A program made the translations under genes and the position numbers. From Lewinella sp. LCG006 (lineage in GTDB: Bacteria > Bacteroidota > Bacteroidia > Chitinophagales > Saprospiraceae), in the NCBI RefSeq assembly GCF_040784935.1, contig NZ_CP160680.1, positions 3,876,501 through 3,940,500 of the forward strand: a stretch of 64,000 nucleotides of DNA. The letters are read 5' to 3'. The notes beneath the pieces were generated by a model, which saw only the letters and a program-made list of their open reading frames with translations, was not told the origin of the DNA and made no database searches. Shown here in pieces: positions 8,325 through 19,900 of this stretch. Numbering within the stretch: the stretch's first letter is position 1; each line of letters begins with the position of its first letter.

Positions 8325-8519
8325 CCCAGCATGGGAACGTTTGCAAGGGTTCGTTTTCGAAATTATGAACGGTCGACCGTGCAAATGATAGTCAAATAAG
8401 AATTATCAAGCTTTGCTTGGTAAAAAGCTAAGCTCTTGCGCTTATTTTAGTGCGTTTTATAGAGTCGATGCTAATTTTGACAAATAAATTAACGAAGTAC
8501 TGATTCTTTAAAAAAGCTT

Positions 8520-11500
8520 ATGTCGAAATTTCTACCATCTAGTCTGCTGCGAAAATTATTGGTTATTGGCCTCTTGGTATTGCCAGGGCTAGTAGCTGCT
8601 CAAAGGACAATCGTCTTAACTCAAAACGCGGGAGACGCGACAATAGGCCTAGACAGAAAAAATTTTGGCGGCCCCTACAGCCAAGGGTACCATCATGATT
8701 TTGACTTCGGTTCCAGTGTTAGCCCTTGTGAGCGCATTGTTTCGGTTAGTCTGGCGATATCCATTCAGAGTTTTAGCTCGAATATACCTCCAGGGTGCAG
8801 CCACTCTAGTGTTTACTATAACATTTATTATGGTTGCAATCCATACAACGGCACGGGAGGAACTTGCCCAACGGCCAACCTATTAAATGAACCTTTTTTC
8901 CCTCCTGGTGGTGCTCCCTATAATAGAACTTATAATTGTCCTGCGAATAATTTTGATTTTGGGGGCAACTTTAGTGCAGACATCGTACCCGTTTATTCGA
9001 CCGGATGTACTGACGGTCAGAATGCTATTATAGCAGGCCACGTGACCTATGCTTATACGATAACCGTAACCATTGAGACGGACTTGATTACCTGCACAGG
9101 CACGGGTTGCTTGGCTGGAACAACTACCGTTCAAGCCTGTGATGATGGTGATCCTTGTACATCCAATGATATGGAAACCATCCTGGATTGTGATGGTAGC
9201 ATCTGTGTGCCTTGTATGGGTACGCCTGTCGTAAGCTGTACCAATACGGTGACACTCCCTTGTGACGATAACGACCCCTGTACCGCCAACGATATGGAAG
9301 TGGTAGAGGCTTGTGACAATAGTGTGGTCTGCGTGCCCTGTGCAGGAACACCGGTGCCTTCGTGTACCATTACGACAAGTTTGCCCTGTGATGACAATGA
9401 CCCATGTACCATAAATGATGTAGAAATTGTCGAAGATTGCGACAATTCCATTGTATGTGTGCCTTGTGCGGGAACGCCGGTGCCTTCGTGTACTGTTACG
9501 ACGAGCTTGCCCTGTGATGATAACGACCCTTGTACAATCAATGATGTAGAAATTGTTGAAGATTGCGACAACTCCATCGTATGTGTGCCTTGTGCGGGAA
9601 CGCCAGTACCTATGTGTACCAATACCGTCACCTTACCCTGTGATGATGGAGACATTTGCACTGAAAACGATGTCGAAATCGTAGAAGCCTGTGACAACAG
9701 TATTATCTGTGTCCCTTGTGCCGGTGTACCCGTACCCGTTTGTACCAATACCATTACGTTGCCTTGTGATGACAACGACCCTTGTACAGAGAACGACGTA
9801 GAAATTGTCGAGGATTGTGATATCACTCAGGTTTGTGTGCCCTGTGCAGGAACGCCCATACCGGTTTGTACCAATACGATTGTTCTTCCCTGTGATGATG
9901 GCGACCCTTGTACCATAAATGACGTAGAAACCGTAGAAGATTGCGACATCTCGCAAATTTGTATTCCTTGTGCGGGTACTCCAGTAAATACTTGTGTAAA
10001 TACCATCACCCTTCCTTGTGACGACGGCGATCCTTGTACTGAAAATGATGTAGTTACGGTTGACGATTGTGATAATTCGCAAATCTGTATCCCTTGTCAG
10101 GGAACGCCCGTCACCACCTGTACCAACACCATTGTCCTCCCCTGCGATGATGGCAACCCTTGTACGGAGAATGACGTCCAAACGGTGGAGGACTGTGACA
10201 TCTCGCAGATTTGTATTCCTTGTGCAGGTACACCTATTGTAAGTTGTACATCAACGATCAGTCTTCCTTGTGACGATGGCAACGCTTGTACGACCAATGA
10301 CATGGTCATTGTCGAAGCCTGCGATAATAGTATTGTCTGTGTCCCTTGTCAGGGAATTGCACAAACCTGCGCTACTGGCCCTACTACTACGCAAGCTTGT
10401 GACGACGGCAATCCCGGTACCATCAACGATATGGAAACCATCCTTGATTGTGATGGCAGCATCTGTGTACCATGTATGGGTACGCCTGGCGATTGTAGTA
10501 CGACACCCACTACCACACAAGCTTGTGACGACGGTAACCCCTGTACCATCAACGACATGGAAACCATCCTCGACAGCGATGGTAGTATCTGTGTACCCTG
10601 TATGGGCGTGGTGCAAAATTGCAGTACTGGACCGACCTCGGTTGTTAGCTGCGATGACGGCAACCCCTGTACCATCAATGATGTGCAAACCATCCTTGAT
10701 TGTAATGGCAGCATCTGTGTGCCATGTATGGGCGTAGTGCAGGACTGTGCCACCGGTCCCACGACTACACTACCTTGTGACGACGGCAACCCTGCTACGA
10801 TCAATGATATGCAAACTATTCTAGATTGCGATGGTAGCATCTGTGTTCCCTGTATGGGCGTACCTGGCGATTGCTCCAATAGCCCCACTACCACCCAGGG
10901 CTGTGACGATGGCAACCCATGTACCATCAATGATATGGAGACCATTCTGGATGCCGATGGTAGTATTTGTGTACCATGCATGGGCATAGCACAGGATTGC
11001 GCCACGGGGCCTACGACGACACAAGCTTGTGATGATGGCAATCCTGCAACCATCAACGATATGGAAACCATCCTGAATTGCGATGGTAGCATCTGTATCC
11101 CTTGTATGGGTACACCCGGTGATTGTAGCACAGCACCGACTACAACCCAGGCTTGTGATGATGGTAACCCTTGTACCATCAATGATATGGAAACCATCCT
11201 GGATGCCGATGGTAGCATCTGTGTGCCTTGTATGGGTACGCCGACAGATTGTACAACGGGTACGACCTCCGTAGTTGCCTGTGACGATGGCAACCCCTGT
11301 ACCATCAATGATATGCAAACCATCCTTGATTGTGACGGTAGCATTTGCGTACCTTGTATGGGTACGGTATTAGATTGCAATACAGGGCCTAGCACTACGC
11401 AAGCCTGTGATGATGGCAATCCGTTTACGATCAACGACATGGAAACCATCCTCGATTGTGATGGTAGCATTTGTGTGCCCTGTATGGGCGAACCCGTAGA

Positions 11501-13685
11501 TTGTAACACGGGCACCACCACGGTTCAAGCCTGTGATGACGGCGATCCTTGTACGATCAATGACCAGGAAACGATTCTAGATGCCGACGGTTCGGTTTGT
11601 ATCCCTTGTAGCGGTACGCCTGCCCCTTGCGGCACGGATGGCAGCTGTGAGCAAGTCCAAGCCTGTGACGACGGCAACCCATGTACCATCAATGATGTAG
11701 AGACAATTCTTTTGTCAGATGGTAGCATTTGTGTGCCTTGTATGGGCACGCCTACAGATTGTAATACAGGTGCAACTTCCGTTGTTCCTTGTAATGATAA
11801 TAACCCCTGTACGATCAACGATGTACAGACCATCCTTGATTGTGACGGTAGCATCTGCGTACCCTGCATGGGTACCGTTTTAGATTGTAACACAGGGCCC
11901 AGCACCACGCAAGCCTGTGATGACGGCAATCCGTTTACGATCAACGACATGGAAACCATCCTCGATTGTGATGGTAGCATTTGTGTGCCCTGTATGGGCG
12001 AACCTGTAGATTGTAACACGGGCACCACCACGGTTCAAGCCTGTGATGATGGTGATCCCTGTACGATCAACGACCAGGAAACGATATTGGATGCCGACGG
12101 TTCGGTCTGTGTTCCTTGTACTGGTACACCTGCCCCTTGTGGCACGGATGGTGCTTGTGAGCAAGTCCAGGCCTGTGACGACGGCAACCCATGTACCATC
12201 AACGATGTAGAGACAATTCTTTTGTCAGACGGTAGCGTCTGTGTGCCTTGTATGGGCACGCCTACGGATTGTGCTACTGGTACAACTTCCGTTGTTCCTT
12301 GTAATGATAATAATCCCTGTACGATCAACGATGTACAGACGATCCTTAATTGCGACGGTAGCATCTGCGTACCTTGTATGGGTACCGTTTTAGATTGTAA
12401 CACGGGGCCTAGCACCACGCAAGCCTGTGATGACGGCAATCCGTTTACAATCAATGATGTAGAAACCATCCTCGATTGTGATGGTAGCATCTGTATCCCT
12501 TGTATGGGCGAACCTGTAGATTGTACCACGGGCACCACCACGGTTCAAGCCTGTGATGACGGCGATCCTTGTACGACCAATGACCAAGAAACGATTTTGG
12601 ATGCCGATGGTTCGGTCTGTGTTCCTTGTACCGGCACACCTGCCCCTTGTGGCACGGATGGTACTTGTGAGCAAGTCTTGCCATGTGACGACGGCGACCC
12701 CTGTACCATCAATGATGTAGAAACGATTCTCTTGTCAGATGGTAGCATTTGTGTACCCTGCGCTGGAACGATTCTCGATTGTAGCAACGGCCCCACCACT
12801 GTTCAAGCCTGTGATGATGGTGATCCTAATACCTTCAATGACCAGGAAACCATCCTCAACTGTGATGGCTCGATTTGTATCCCTTGTGCAGGCACACCGT
12901 GTAACCTTGATTTGGCACCGGTAATCAATACCACCAATGAAAGCTGTTTTGGTGAAAACGATGGTAGTATTGGCATCGAATCAGTGGCAGGTGGCCAGGA
13001 GCCTTACCTGTTCTCCCTCAATGGTGGTGCTTTTGTTACGGATGTCTTATTTGCTGGCCTTGCGCCAGGTGCTTACACTTTGACGGTGCAGGATGCAGAA
13101 GGCTGTGAATCCACTACGAATATCAGTATTTTACCAGCTGCTAACCTCTTCCTTATTTTGACGTCAGACGCAGTAGAAGATGAAGTACTTTTGGGAGATA
13201 GCGCACAGCTTTCTTTCACGACCAACGCAGTGATTGATACCATCATTTGGACTTTTGATCAAACCCTAAGTTGTACCGACTGTTTGGAACCTTTTGTGTC
13301 ACCTGAACAACAAACAGTTTATACGGTTACTGTCGTGGACGAAAATGGCTGTATTATAAGTGATGAAATTAGGATCTTTGTGGACAGAACGGAGCGCATC
13401 TACATTCCAAATATATTTTCGCCCAATGACGATGGTGTTAATGATGACTTTGTGATTTATGCGGGAGCTAATGTGAAGATGATTCGCCGCTTCCAAATAT
13501 TTGATCGCTGGGGAGGAGCTGTTCTTTCCTGGGAAGATATTCCGGCCAATGACAGCCAGTTTGGCTGGGACGGAACCTACCGCGGGGAGGACGTAAATCC
13601 GGGCGTTTACCTCTACGTAGTAGAAATAGAACTGACCGATGGCACGCTGCTGACCAAGACTGGAGAAGTAGTGCTGCTGAAGTAA
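8520..13685 (+). CDS. giant Cys-rich 30-repeat surface protein with T9SS type B tail
   Basis: The 1721-residue protein begins with a signal peptide (LLVIGLLVLPGLVAAQ, cleavage near residue 27). Residues ~28-194 form an N-terminal domain of beta-sandwich appearance. Residues 195-1460 are 30 tandem 42-44 residue units of the CDDGNPCTIND...CDGSICVPC type. Residues ~1461-1545 resemble a SprB-type repeat (NESCFGENDGSI), followed by an Ig/PKD-like stretch. From about 1626 a gliding-associated C-terminal domain follows (IYIPNIFSPNDDGVNDDF, FDRWGG, WDGTYRGE, PGVYLYVVE), the tail that directs T9SS export. It is most likely an extracellular, disulfide-stabilised stalk or adhesin, but ligand and role are unknown. 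A hairpin terminator follows, so it appears monocistronic. Confidence 0.88.
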   Translation: MSKFLPSSLLRKLLVIGLLVLPGLVAAQRTIVLTQNAGDATIGLDRKNFGGPYSQGYHHDFDFGSSVSPCERIVSVSLAISIQSFSSNIPPGCSHSSVYYNIYYGCNPYNGTGGTCPTANLLNEPFFPPGGAPYNRTYNCPANNFDFGGNFSADIVPVYSTGCTDGQNAIIAGHVTYAYTITVTIETDLITCTGTGCLAGTTTVQACDDGDPCTSNDMETILDCDGSICVPCMGTPVVSCTNTVTLPCDDNDPCTANDMEVVEACDNSVVCVPCAGTPVPSCTITTSLPCDDNDPCTINDVEIVEDCDNSIVCVPCAGTPVPSCTVTTSLPCDDNDPCTINDVEIVEDCDNSIVCVPCAGTPVPMCTNTVTLPCDDGDICTENDVEIVEACDNSIICVPCAGVPVPVCTNTITLPCDDNDPCTENDVEIVEDCDITQVCVPCAGTPIPVCTNTIVLPCDDGDPCTINDVETVEDCDISQICIPCAGTPVNTCVNTITLPCDDGDPCTENDVVTVDDCDNSQICIPCQGTPVTTCTNTIVLPCDDGNPCTENDVQTVEDCDISQICIPCAGTPIVSCTSTISLPCDDGNACTTNDMVIVEACDNSIVCVPCQGIAQTCATGPTTTQACDDGNPGTINDMETILDCDGSICVPCMGTPGDCSTTPTTTQACDDGNPCTINDMETILDSDGSICVPCMGVVQNCSTGPTSVVSCDDGNPCTINDVQTILDCNGSICVPCMGVVQDCATGPTTTLPCDDGNPATINDMQTILDCDGSICVPCMGVPGDCSNSPTTTQGCDDGNPCTINDMETILDADGSICVPCMGIAQDCATGPTTTQACDDGNPATINDMETILNCDGSICIPCMGTPGDCSTAPTTTQACDDGNPCTINDMETILDADGSICVPCMGTPTDCTTGTTSVVACDDGNPCTINDMQTILDCDGSICVPCMGTVLDCNTGPSTTQACDDGNPFTINDMETILDCDGSICVPCMGEPVDCNTGTTTVQACDDGDPCTINDQETILDADGSVCIPCSGTPAPCGTDGSCEQVQACDDGNPCTINDVETILLSDGSICVPCMGTPTDCNTGATSVVPCNDNNPCTINDVQTILDCDGSICVPCMGTVLDCNTGPSTTQACDDGNPFTINDMETILDCDGSICVPCMGEPVDCNTGTTTVQACDDGDPCTINDQETILDADGSVCVPCTGTPAPCGTDGACEQVQACDDGNPCTINDVETILLSDGSVCVPCMGTPTDCATGTTSVVPCNDNNPCTINDVQTILNCDGSICVPCMGTVLDCNTGPSTTQACDDGNPFTINDVETILDCDGSICIPCMGEPVDCTTGTTTVQACDDGDPCTTNDQETILDADGSVCVPCTGTPAPCGTDGTCEQVLPCDDGDPCTINDVETILLSDGSICVPCAGTILDCSNGPTTVQACDDGDPNTFNDQETILNCDGSICIPCAGTPCNLDLAPVINTTNESCFGENDGSIGIESVAGGQEPYLFSLNGGAFVTDVLFAGLAPGAYTLTVQDAEGCESTTNISILPAANLFLILTSDAVEDEVLLGDSAQLSFTTNAVIDTIIWTFDQTLSCTDCLEPFVSPEQQTVYTVTVVDENGCIISDEIRIFVDRTERIYIPNIFSPNDDGVNDDFVIYAGANVKMIRRFQIFDRWGGAVLSWEDIPANDSQFGWDGTYRGEDVNPGVYLYVVEIELTDGTLLTKTGEVVLLK
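9102..12899 (+). repeat. 30 tandem coding units of 126/132 bp
   Basis: The array is 3798 bases long and encodes exactly 1266 residues: 27 units of 42 residues and 3 of 44 (units 21, 25 and 29). Units 2-10 have the cysteine spacing C-x7-C-x5-C-x10-C-x5-C-x2-C. Units 11-30 have C-x9-C-x5-C-x10-C-x4-C-x2-C. The junction between the two classes is at 10362. Cysteines 1, 2, 5 and 6 are present in every unit; cysteines 3 and 4 vary. Because the period is a multiple of three, the antisense strand also stays open for long stretches, which creates spurious minus-strand frames. Confidence 0.95.
11370..12773 (+). repeat. 510-bp higher-order repeat, 2.75 copies
   Basis: Copies run 11370-11879, 11880-12389 and 12390-12773 (the last lacks its fourth unit). 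Each complete copy holds four units of 42, 42, 44 and 42 residues. The DNA is nearly identical between copies, including silent positions, so these are recent segmental duplications within the older 126-bp array. Confidence 0.92.
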
Positions 13686-13691
13686 AATAGT

Positions 13692-13730
13692 CCAAGTAGC
13701 ATTTGGTCTTTTAGGCCAAATGCTGCTTGG
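13692..13730 (+). terminator. hairpin downstream of the 30-repeat gene
   Basis: CCAAG-AGCATTTGG (13692-13706, one mismatch) pairs with CCAAATGCT-CTTGG (13716-13730). It starts 7 bases after the stop codon. No T-run follows, so it may be a factor-assisted terminator or an mRNA 3' end protector. Confidence 0.6.
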
Positions 13731-13904
13731 GAATATTAGTTGGTGAATGGTAGTAATATCACTACCTTTATAGGCTGAAACGAAGTTTTGTTTTTTGACG
13801 ACCTGATTGTAACTAATTTAATTTTAAGTGTTTAAGGTATTATTGCCATAAACCTTATTGATACGTATTACGACCTTAATTTTTTTATAACAAATTGTAA
13901 TCTT

Positions 13905-16900
13905 ATGCGACAAGCGAACTTTACGCTTTATCACGCATGGCGATGTTGCTTCGGCTTATTGCTCATGCTCGCCGTCCCTATCATTGGGGAGGCGCAAACC
14001 AATATCATCCACGGTGCAGGAGGCGTAGTGGAACCATTGAATGCCTGCGCCGACTTTTTCAGTGGAGACATTTACACCGATAGCGGTGGTGCTGGTAACA
14101 GTTATGCTAATAACGAAAACTTAGCATTGACGTTCTGTGCGGAGGCTGGTGAGACAGTGAGTTTTACCTTCAACTCTTTTAATGTTGAAAGTTGCTGCGA
14201 CCGGTTAGCGGTTACTGGAGCTGCCACAGGAAACGGGAATTATGCTGGTACCACTCTTCCTCCGGTCATTACATCTTCAGTAGGAGGCTGTATTACTTTT
14301 ACTTTCACATCTGATGGTTCGGTTACTCCAGCTGGATGGACCGCTACGATTTCTACATCTAGTGGATGTACAGGAAGTAATCAAGAGATTCAACATCGTC
14401 CTCCACCTGCCATTTACACGGCATGTAGCGACTTTGAAGATGGTGATACCTACACCGATAGTGGAGGGCCTGGTGGTAACTATAGCAATAATGAAAATAG
14501 TACTACTCAAATTTGTGCGGACGCTGGTGCAACAGTGACAGCTACTTTTGTTAGCTTTGCATTGGAGACCTGTTGTGATCGCTTAACGGTTTCTGGTGCT
14601 GCTACTGGTAATGGTACTTATACGACTACTCCTCCAGCGATTACTTCCACGGTCGGTGGATGTATCAACTTTAACTTTACCTCGGATATTTCAATAACCA
14701 GTTCTGGTTGGGTAGCTAATTTAACTACTTCGGTAGCTTGTGCTCCTCCTACTGCTGACATTACGTTCTGCGTAGATTTGACGTGTGAGGCCAATACTCC
14801 CGGCTTTGCTGCCCAGGCGATTGCTTTTGACTTCAACAGCTTCAACTCAGGTCCTACGCCTTTGACGAATACTGGTGATAATATCTGGTGTCGTACGGAG
14901 ACTTTACCTGTAGGTGAAGTACGTTATAATTTCTTCTATGCTGCAGCAGCAGGTGCCGGTGGCCCTGAGAACCTTGCTGGCTTGAACGGATCAGCTTGTA
15001 CCAGCACCGTTGCTGGTGAGGTAAAGCGTTCTTACACCGTAGTGGCGGGACAAAACGAAACGGTAACCTACGCCTGGGAAAGTTGTGACGCAACAGCAGC
15101 ATGTCTTACGGATATTGAGTTCTGTGTAGATCTCAGCTGTGAGGCAGATGCACCTGGCTTCGCTGCCCAGGGGCTTCAGGCCAGCTTTAACGGCTACAAC
15201 TCTGGTGGTTCACCACTAACGAATACCGGAAACAACATTTGGTGTCGCACAGAATCTTTGCCTGCGGGTGATATTCGCTTCGGTTTCTTCTATGCCGCCG
15301 CCGCTGGTGCTGGTGGCCCTGAAAACCTTGCCGAGCTGCCTTGTGCAACTCCTGGCGACGGAGGTTGGAAGCGCGACTACACGGTAGTAGAAGGTGTTTC
15401 AGAAACCCTTACCTACGCATGGGAAAGCTGTGAAGCAGAATCAGCTTGTGGTGCTTTAACAGATATTACCTTCTGTGTAGATTTTACTTGTGAAGCTGAC
15501 ATTCCAGGTTTCGCTGCCCAAGGACTTCAAGCGAACTTTAACAGTTTCAATTCTGGTGGTTCACCATTAACGAACACTGGAAACAACATTTGGTGTCGTA
15601 CGGAATCTTTACCTGCGGGTGATATTCGTTTCGGCTTCTTCTATGCTGCAGCAGCTGGTGCTGGTGGCCCTGAAAACCTGGTGGAACTACCTTGCGCTAC
15701 GGATGGTGCCGGTGGCTGGAAGCGCGACTACACGGTTGTAGCTGGTATGCCAGAAACACTGACTTACGCCTGGGAAAGCTGTGTGCCAGAAGCAGATTGT
15801 GGTATTCCTGGTGCGAGCGTCGAGTTCTGTGTAGACGCAAGCTGTTTACCAGACGTACAGAACGTAAGTATCTTCGGTGGATTCAACGGTTGGTGCGGAA
15901 GTTGTAACTTCTTGTCTGACGATGATGGCGACGGAATTTACTGTGGAACAATCTTCCTTGCTCCTGGTAACCAGGAATACAAGTTCCTCTTCAATGGTAT
16001 GGAGGAAAGTTTCTCTGAGGGTGATCCCTGTACGACGACTAACTTTGGTTTCACGAACCGTCTTATCGTAGTTGAAGACGGTGTTAACCAAATGGTTACT
16101 TTCGGCTTCAATAGCTGTGACGAAGTATGTACGCCTCCTCCGGGAGCGAATGTAGAATTCTGTGTAGATATTGGTTGTATCATGCCTACGGGTACGGTCA
16201 ACGTGTTCGGTATTTTCCCTAACTCGTTTTTCGATCCTTTCGCCAACCCAATGATGCAACAAGGACCAGAGTCAAGCATCTACTGTACGACGGTATTTCT
16301 GGAGCCTGGTGATACTGAATTCAAGTTCATCATTAACCCAGGGATGGGTGCAAGTGAAATCAACGAGAATTTCAGCGTAGGTGACCCTTGTACGGTTTCT
16401 TGTTGTGATGGCCAATTCACCAACCGTGTCATTACGGTGGTTGACGGTGTCGATCAAAACACCTCTTACGTCTTTGATGTACCCTGTGAAAGCACTTTTG
16501 AAGAGCCAACGGTAGAATTCCCTGCTTTGGCTACGATTTGTGACGGAACCTTCTCTTACACTTTCACCGGTGGCGCTACGCCAGCAGGTGGTGTTTACAG
16601 TGGTGAGGGTGTTACCGATAATGGTGATGGCACTTTTGATGTAGATCTAGCTGCTTTAGAACCAGGCGAATACACCGTTACTTACACCTTGATGGGTGAT
16701 TTAGCATGTGTTTACGAAGCAACTTCTACGCTAGTTGTAGAGGACTGTGGCGTCGCAATTACAGACCCTTGTTCTTGTAATGACGATGCATCTCCTATCA
16801 CTTTCGATGCAGCAGCAGGAACTTACGATAATCCTAACGATGGCACCTTTGGTGAAGTTGTAGCGATTACTGGCCCAATGGGCGCAGCATTACCTGCTGG

Positions 16901-19900
16901 TCTTGATTTTAGAGTAGTTAGCGCTACTGGAGCTATCGGTGTTGCCGCTGGTGATGCCCTGGTGTACAATGGTAGCATTTACACGATCGGATTTGATCAT
17001 GCCGATGATGTTGGTTATTCCTTGACGGTTGACCAGTTCATTAATGGTCAGGCTGTAGGATTCAATTTCATGATTGGTAATGCTTGTGCTTACCCAACAC
17101 CAGTATTTGATCCTGAATTAGACCCTATCTACTGTAATTTCGAAGGTGCGATCACCCTTGGTGGTACGGATGATGACGACATCAACGGACCTGATGGTGT
17201 GACCTTCACGATCAATGGTGTTGCAGCTACTGTATTTGACCCTACGGCTTTGCCTTCTGGTCTGAATACTGTAGTGATGACCTATACTGGTGCAGATGAT
17301 GGCAATGGTGGTGTTTCTGTTGATGGCGGAACTACACCAGCTTACCGCGGATGTACGCAGACGGTAGAAACAGTAATTGAAGTAGAGAACTTCGGTCCTG
17401 CTTGTGTCGCAGACCTAAACGTCACGCTCGGTGCAAACTGTACTTCTGTAATCAAGCCACAAATGGTATTGACAGGTAGATATGATTGTGCTGATGAAAT
17501 CATCGTAACGGTTGATGGAGGAAACACCGATGTAATTTCTGGTTGTGGTGCACACACCTACTCTGTAGATATCTTTGTTGCTGGTGAGCTCGTCTACACC
17601 TGTTGGGGTAATATCAACGCTGAAGACAAGACTGATCCTAAAATCGACTGCCCAGCGAACACAAGCACCGTAACGCAGGACTACGCTGCTCACCAAGCAA
17701 GTGGTAACCTCAATGCTGGTGATGCAACCTTGAACTTCAACAACTACAGCTGTTTGAACCAGGGCTTCCTGGCTGATGGTATCCACAACTATGACGTAGT
17801 AACTTTCACTACGCCAGACTTTGCTATTCCTGTTGACGTATACACGATCTTGATGGAAACTGCTTGGGGTGATGGAAGCATGTTCCTTTTCCAGGGCGGT
17901 TTCGATCCTACAGCACCATGTGAGAACCTCATCGGTTCTTCTGACGATGCTTTCGTACCTGGTGGAAATGTTTTCGATCCAGCACTACGTTTGAGCCTGC
18001 CTTTGTTGCCTAACACAACCTATACCTTGGTATTGACCAACTGGTTGACGACGCAGTTTGGTAACTGGACGGTAAGCATCTATTCTGATAACAACACGGG
18101 TGTTTCTGGTCCAGAGTTTACCCCTGTAAATATTACCGATACCCGTGATTTGGTATGTGAGGATATCGACTTCATCCGCTTCCAGACGCCTCAGTCATGG
18201 ATTGCAAGTGCAGATGGTACCTTGAACTTCACGGCTACGCGTAACACCTTCTTTGGAGGTAGCACTGCTGCTTTGAATGCTTTCATTGCAAAAGTAAACC
18301 TGACTGGTTTCCCTGTAGTTAGCGACAACTGTGGTCCGGTGAAAGTAACCCTTTCTGATGCAGTAAGCTCTGCAGGTGATTGTGGTGATGTAACGCTGAC
18401 GCGTACCTTCACGGTCTCAGACCGTTACGACGGTGCCTGTGTTGGTGCTCCTCGCGTAGTAGCATGTACACAGACGATTACCTTCCGTAAGCCAACGATT
18501 GGCGACTTGGTATTCCCACCATTTGTAGCTCCTTTGGAGTGTGATGAGAACTTCGCTGTTGATGCGAATGGCAACCCTCATCCATCTGCATCTGGCTACC
18601 CTTGGATTCGTACGGCATTTGGTTTCTACGACCTTGATCAGACTTACTGTAACATCGGTGCATCTTACTCTGATGAGCCACGTATCACTGTTTGTGAAGG
18701 TACTTACAAGCTCCGTCGTGAGTGGAACATCATCGACTGGTGTAACCCAGGTGGATCTGGTACCTTGAACCAATTGATCAAAGTATTTGATGCTACTGGT
18801 CCAGTTATTTCTGGTATTCCTAACGTAATCAACGTATCTACGTCACCATTCAGCTGTTTGGCGAACGTAGCGATTCCATGTCCTACCCTTACTGACGGCA
18901 ACGGATGTTCAAGCGTAGCTGGCACGACTTACACGGTATTGGCTTTCGGCGAATCATTCTTCGCTGGTGGTGACTTGTGTGACGGTGATGTAGTATCAGC
19001 ACCAATTGGTGAGCACATCCTGATCATCTGTGCCGAAGATGCTTGTGGTAACGAAACTTGTGAAGAATACACGGTAGTGGTTACCGACGACATCGAGCCA
19101 ACAGCTTCTTGTAACGACGACATCAACGTATCCATCGGTGGTGGTGATGTAGCCAACGGTATCGAAGGTATCGCGCGCCTCTTCGCTGCGGATGTTGACG
19201 AAGGTTCTAACGACAACTGTGGTGAAGTAACCTTGGAAGTACGTCGTAACTACTGGCGCAACAACACTTGTGATGCAAGTGCCAGCCGCTGGAGCCCATG
19301 GGGCGACTTTGTAGACTTCTACTGCTGTGATATCGACAACGAAATCACTATCGAACTACGGGTAACCGACGAAGCTGGCAACACCAACATTTGCTGGCAG
19401 GTTGTTACTCCAGAAGATAAATTGAACCCATTCTGCTACGCACCAGCACCAGTCACCTTGACTTGTTCTGATCTGCCATTGGCTTTCCCTGGTGATATTG
19501 CTACGGCTTACGACGAAGACTTTGCTGCTACTTCTACCATGATGAGCGCGATCTTCGGCGGTGCTACCGGTACAGACAACTGTGCGGTGGATACCATCGT
19601 AGAGCGTACGCCAAACTTGCAGGTTAACGATTGTGGTTGGGGAACCATCACGCGTCGTTTCGAAGCTTGGCAATTGCGCCCAGAGGGCGATGCTAACGGC
19701 AACGGAGCTATCGACATCAACGAAGTATACCGTTCGACGAACAGCTGTAGCCAGCTGATCACGATCACGGAAGTACACGACTTCACGATCGACTTCCCAG
19801 AAGATGCTGACGCTGATTGTGGTGATCCTGATGTACCAACGATCATTACGACCACTGTAGGTTGTGATGTATTGAGCGTAAACATTGGTGAGCCAGTGAT

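Noticed and set aside
10349-11521. 390-codon minus-strand open frame (and similar ones at 9131-9826, 11525-12031, 12035-12541) across the repeat array
   Set aside because: The repeat period is a multiple of three and the unit has no antisense stop in that frame, so openness is automatic. The translations are low-complexity and have no start signals.
9102-12899. CRISPR array
   Set aside because: The ~126-bp units are contiguous, translated repeats without spacers, in a long open frame with T9SS tail; no cas genes are present.
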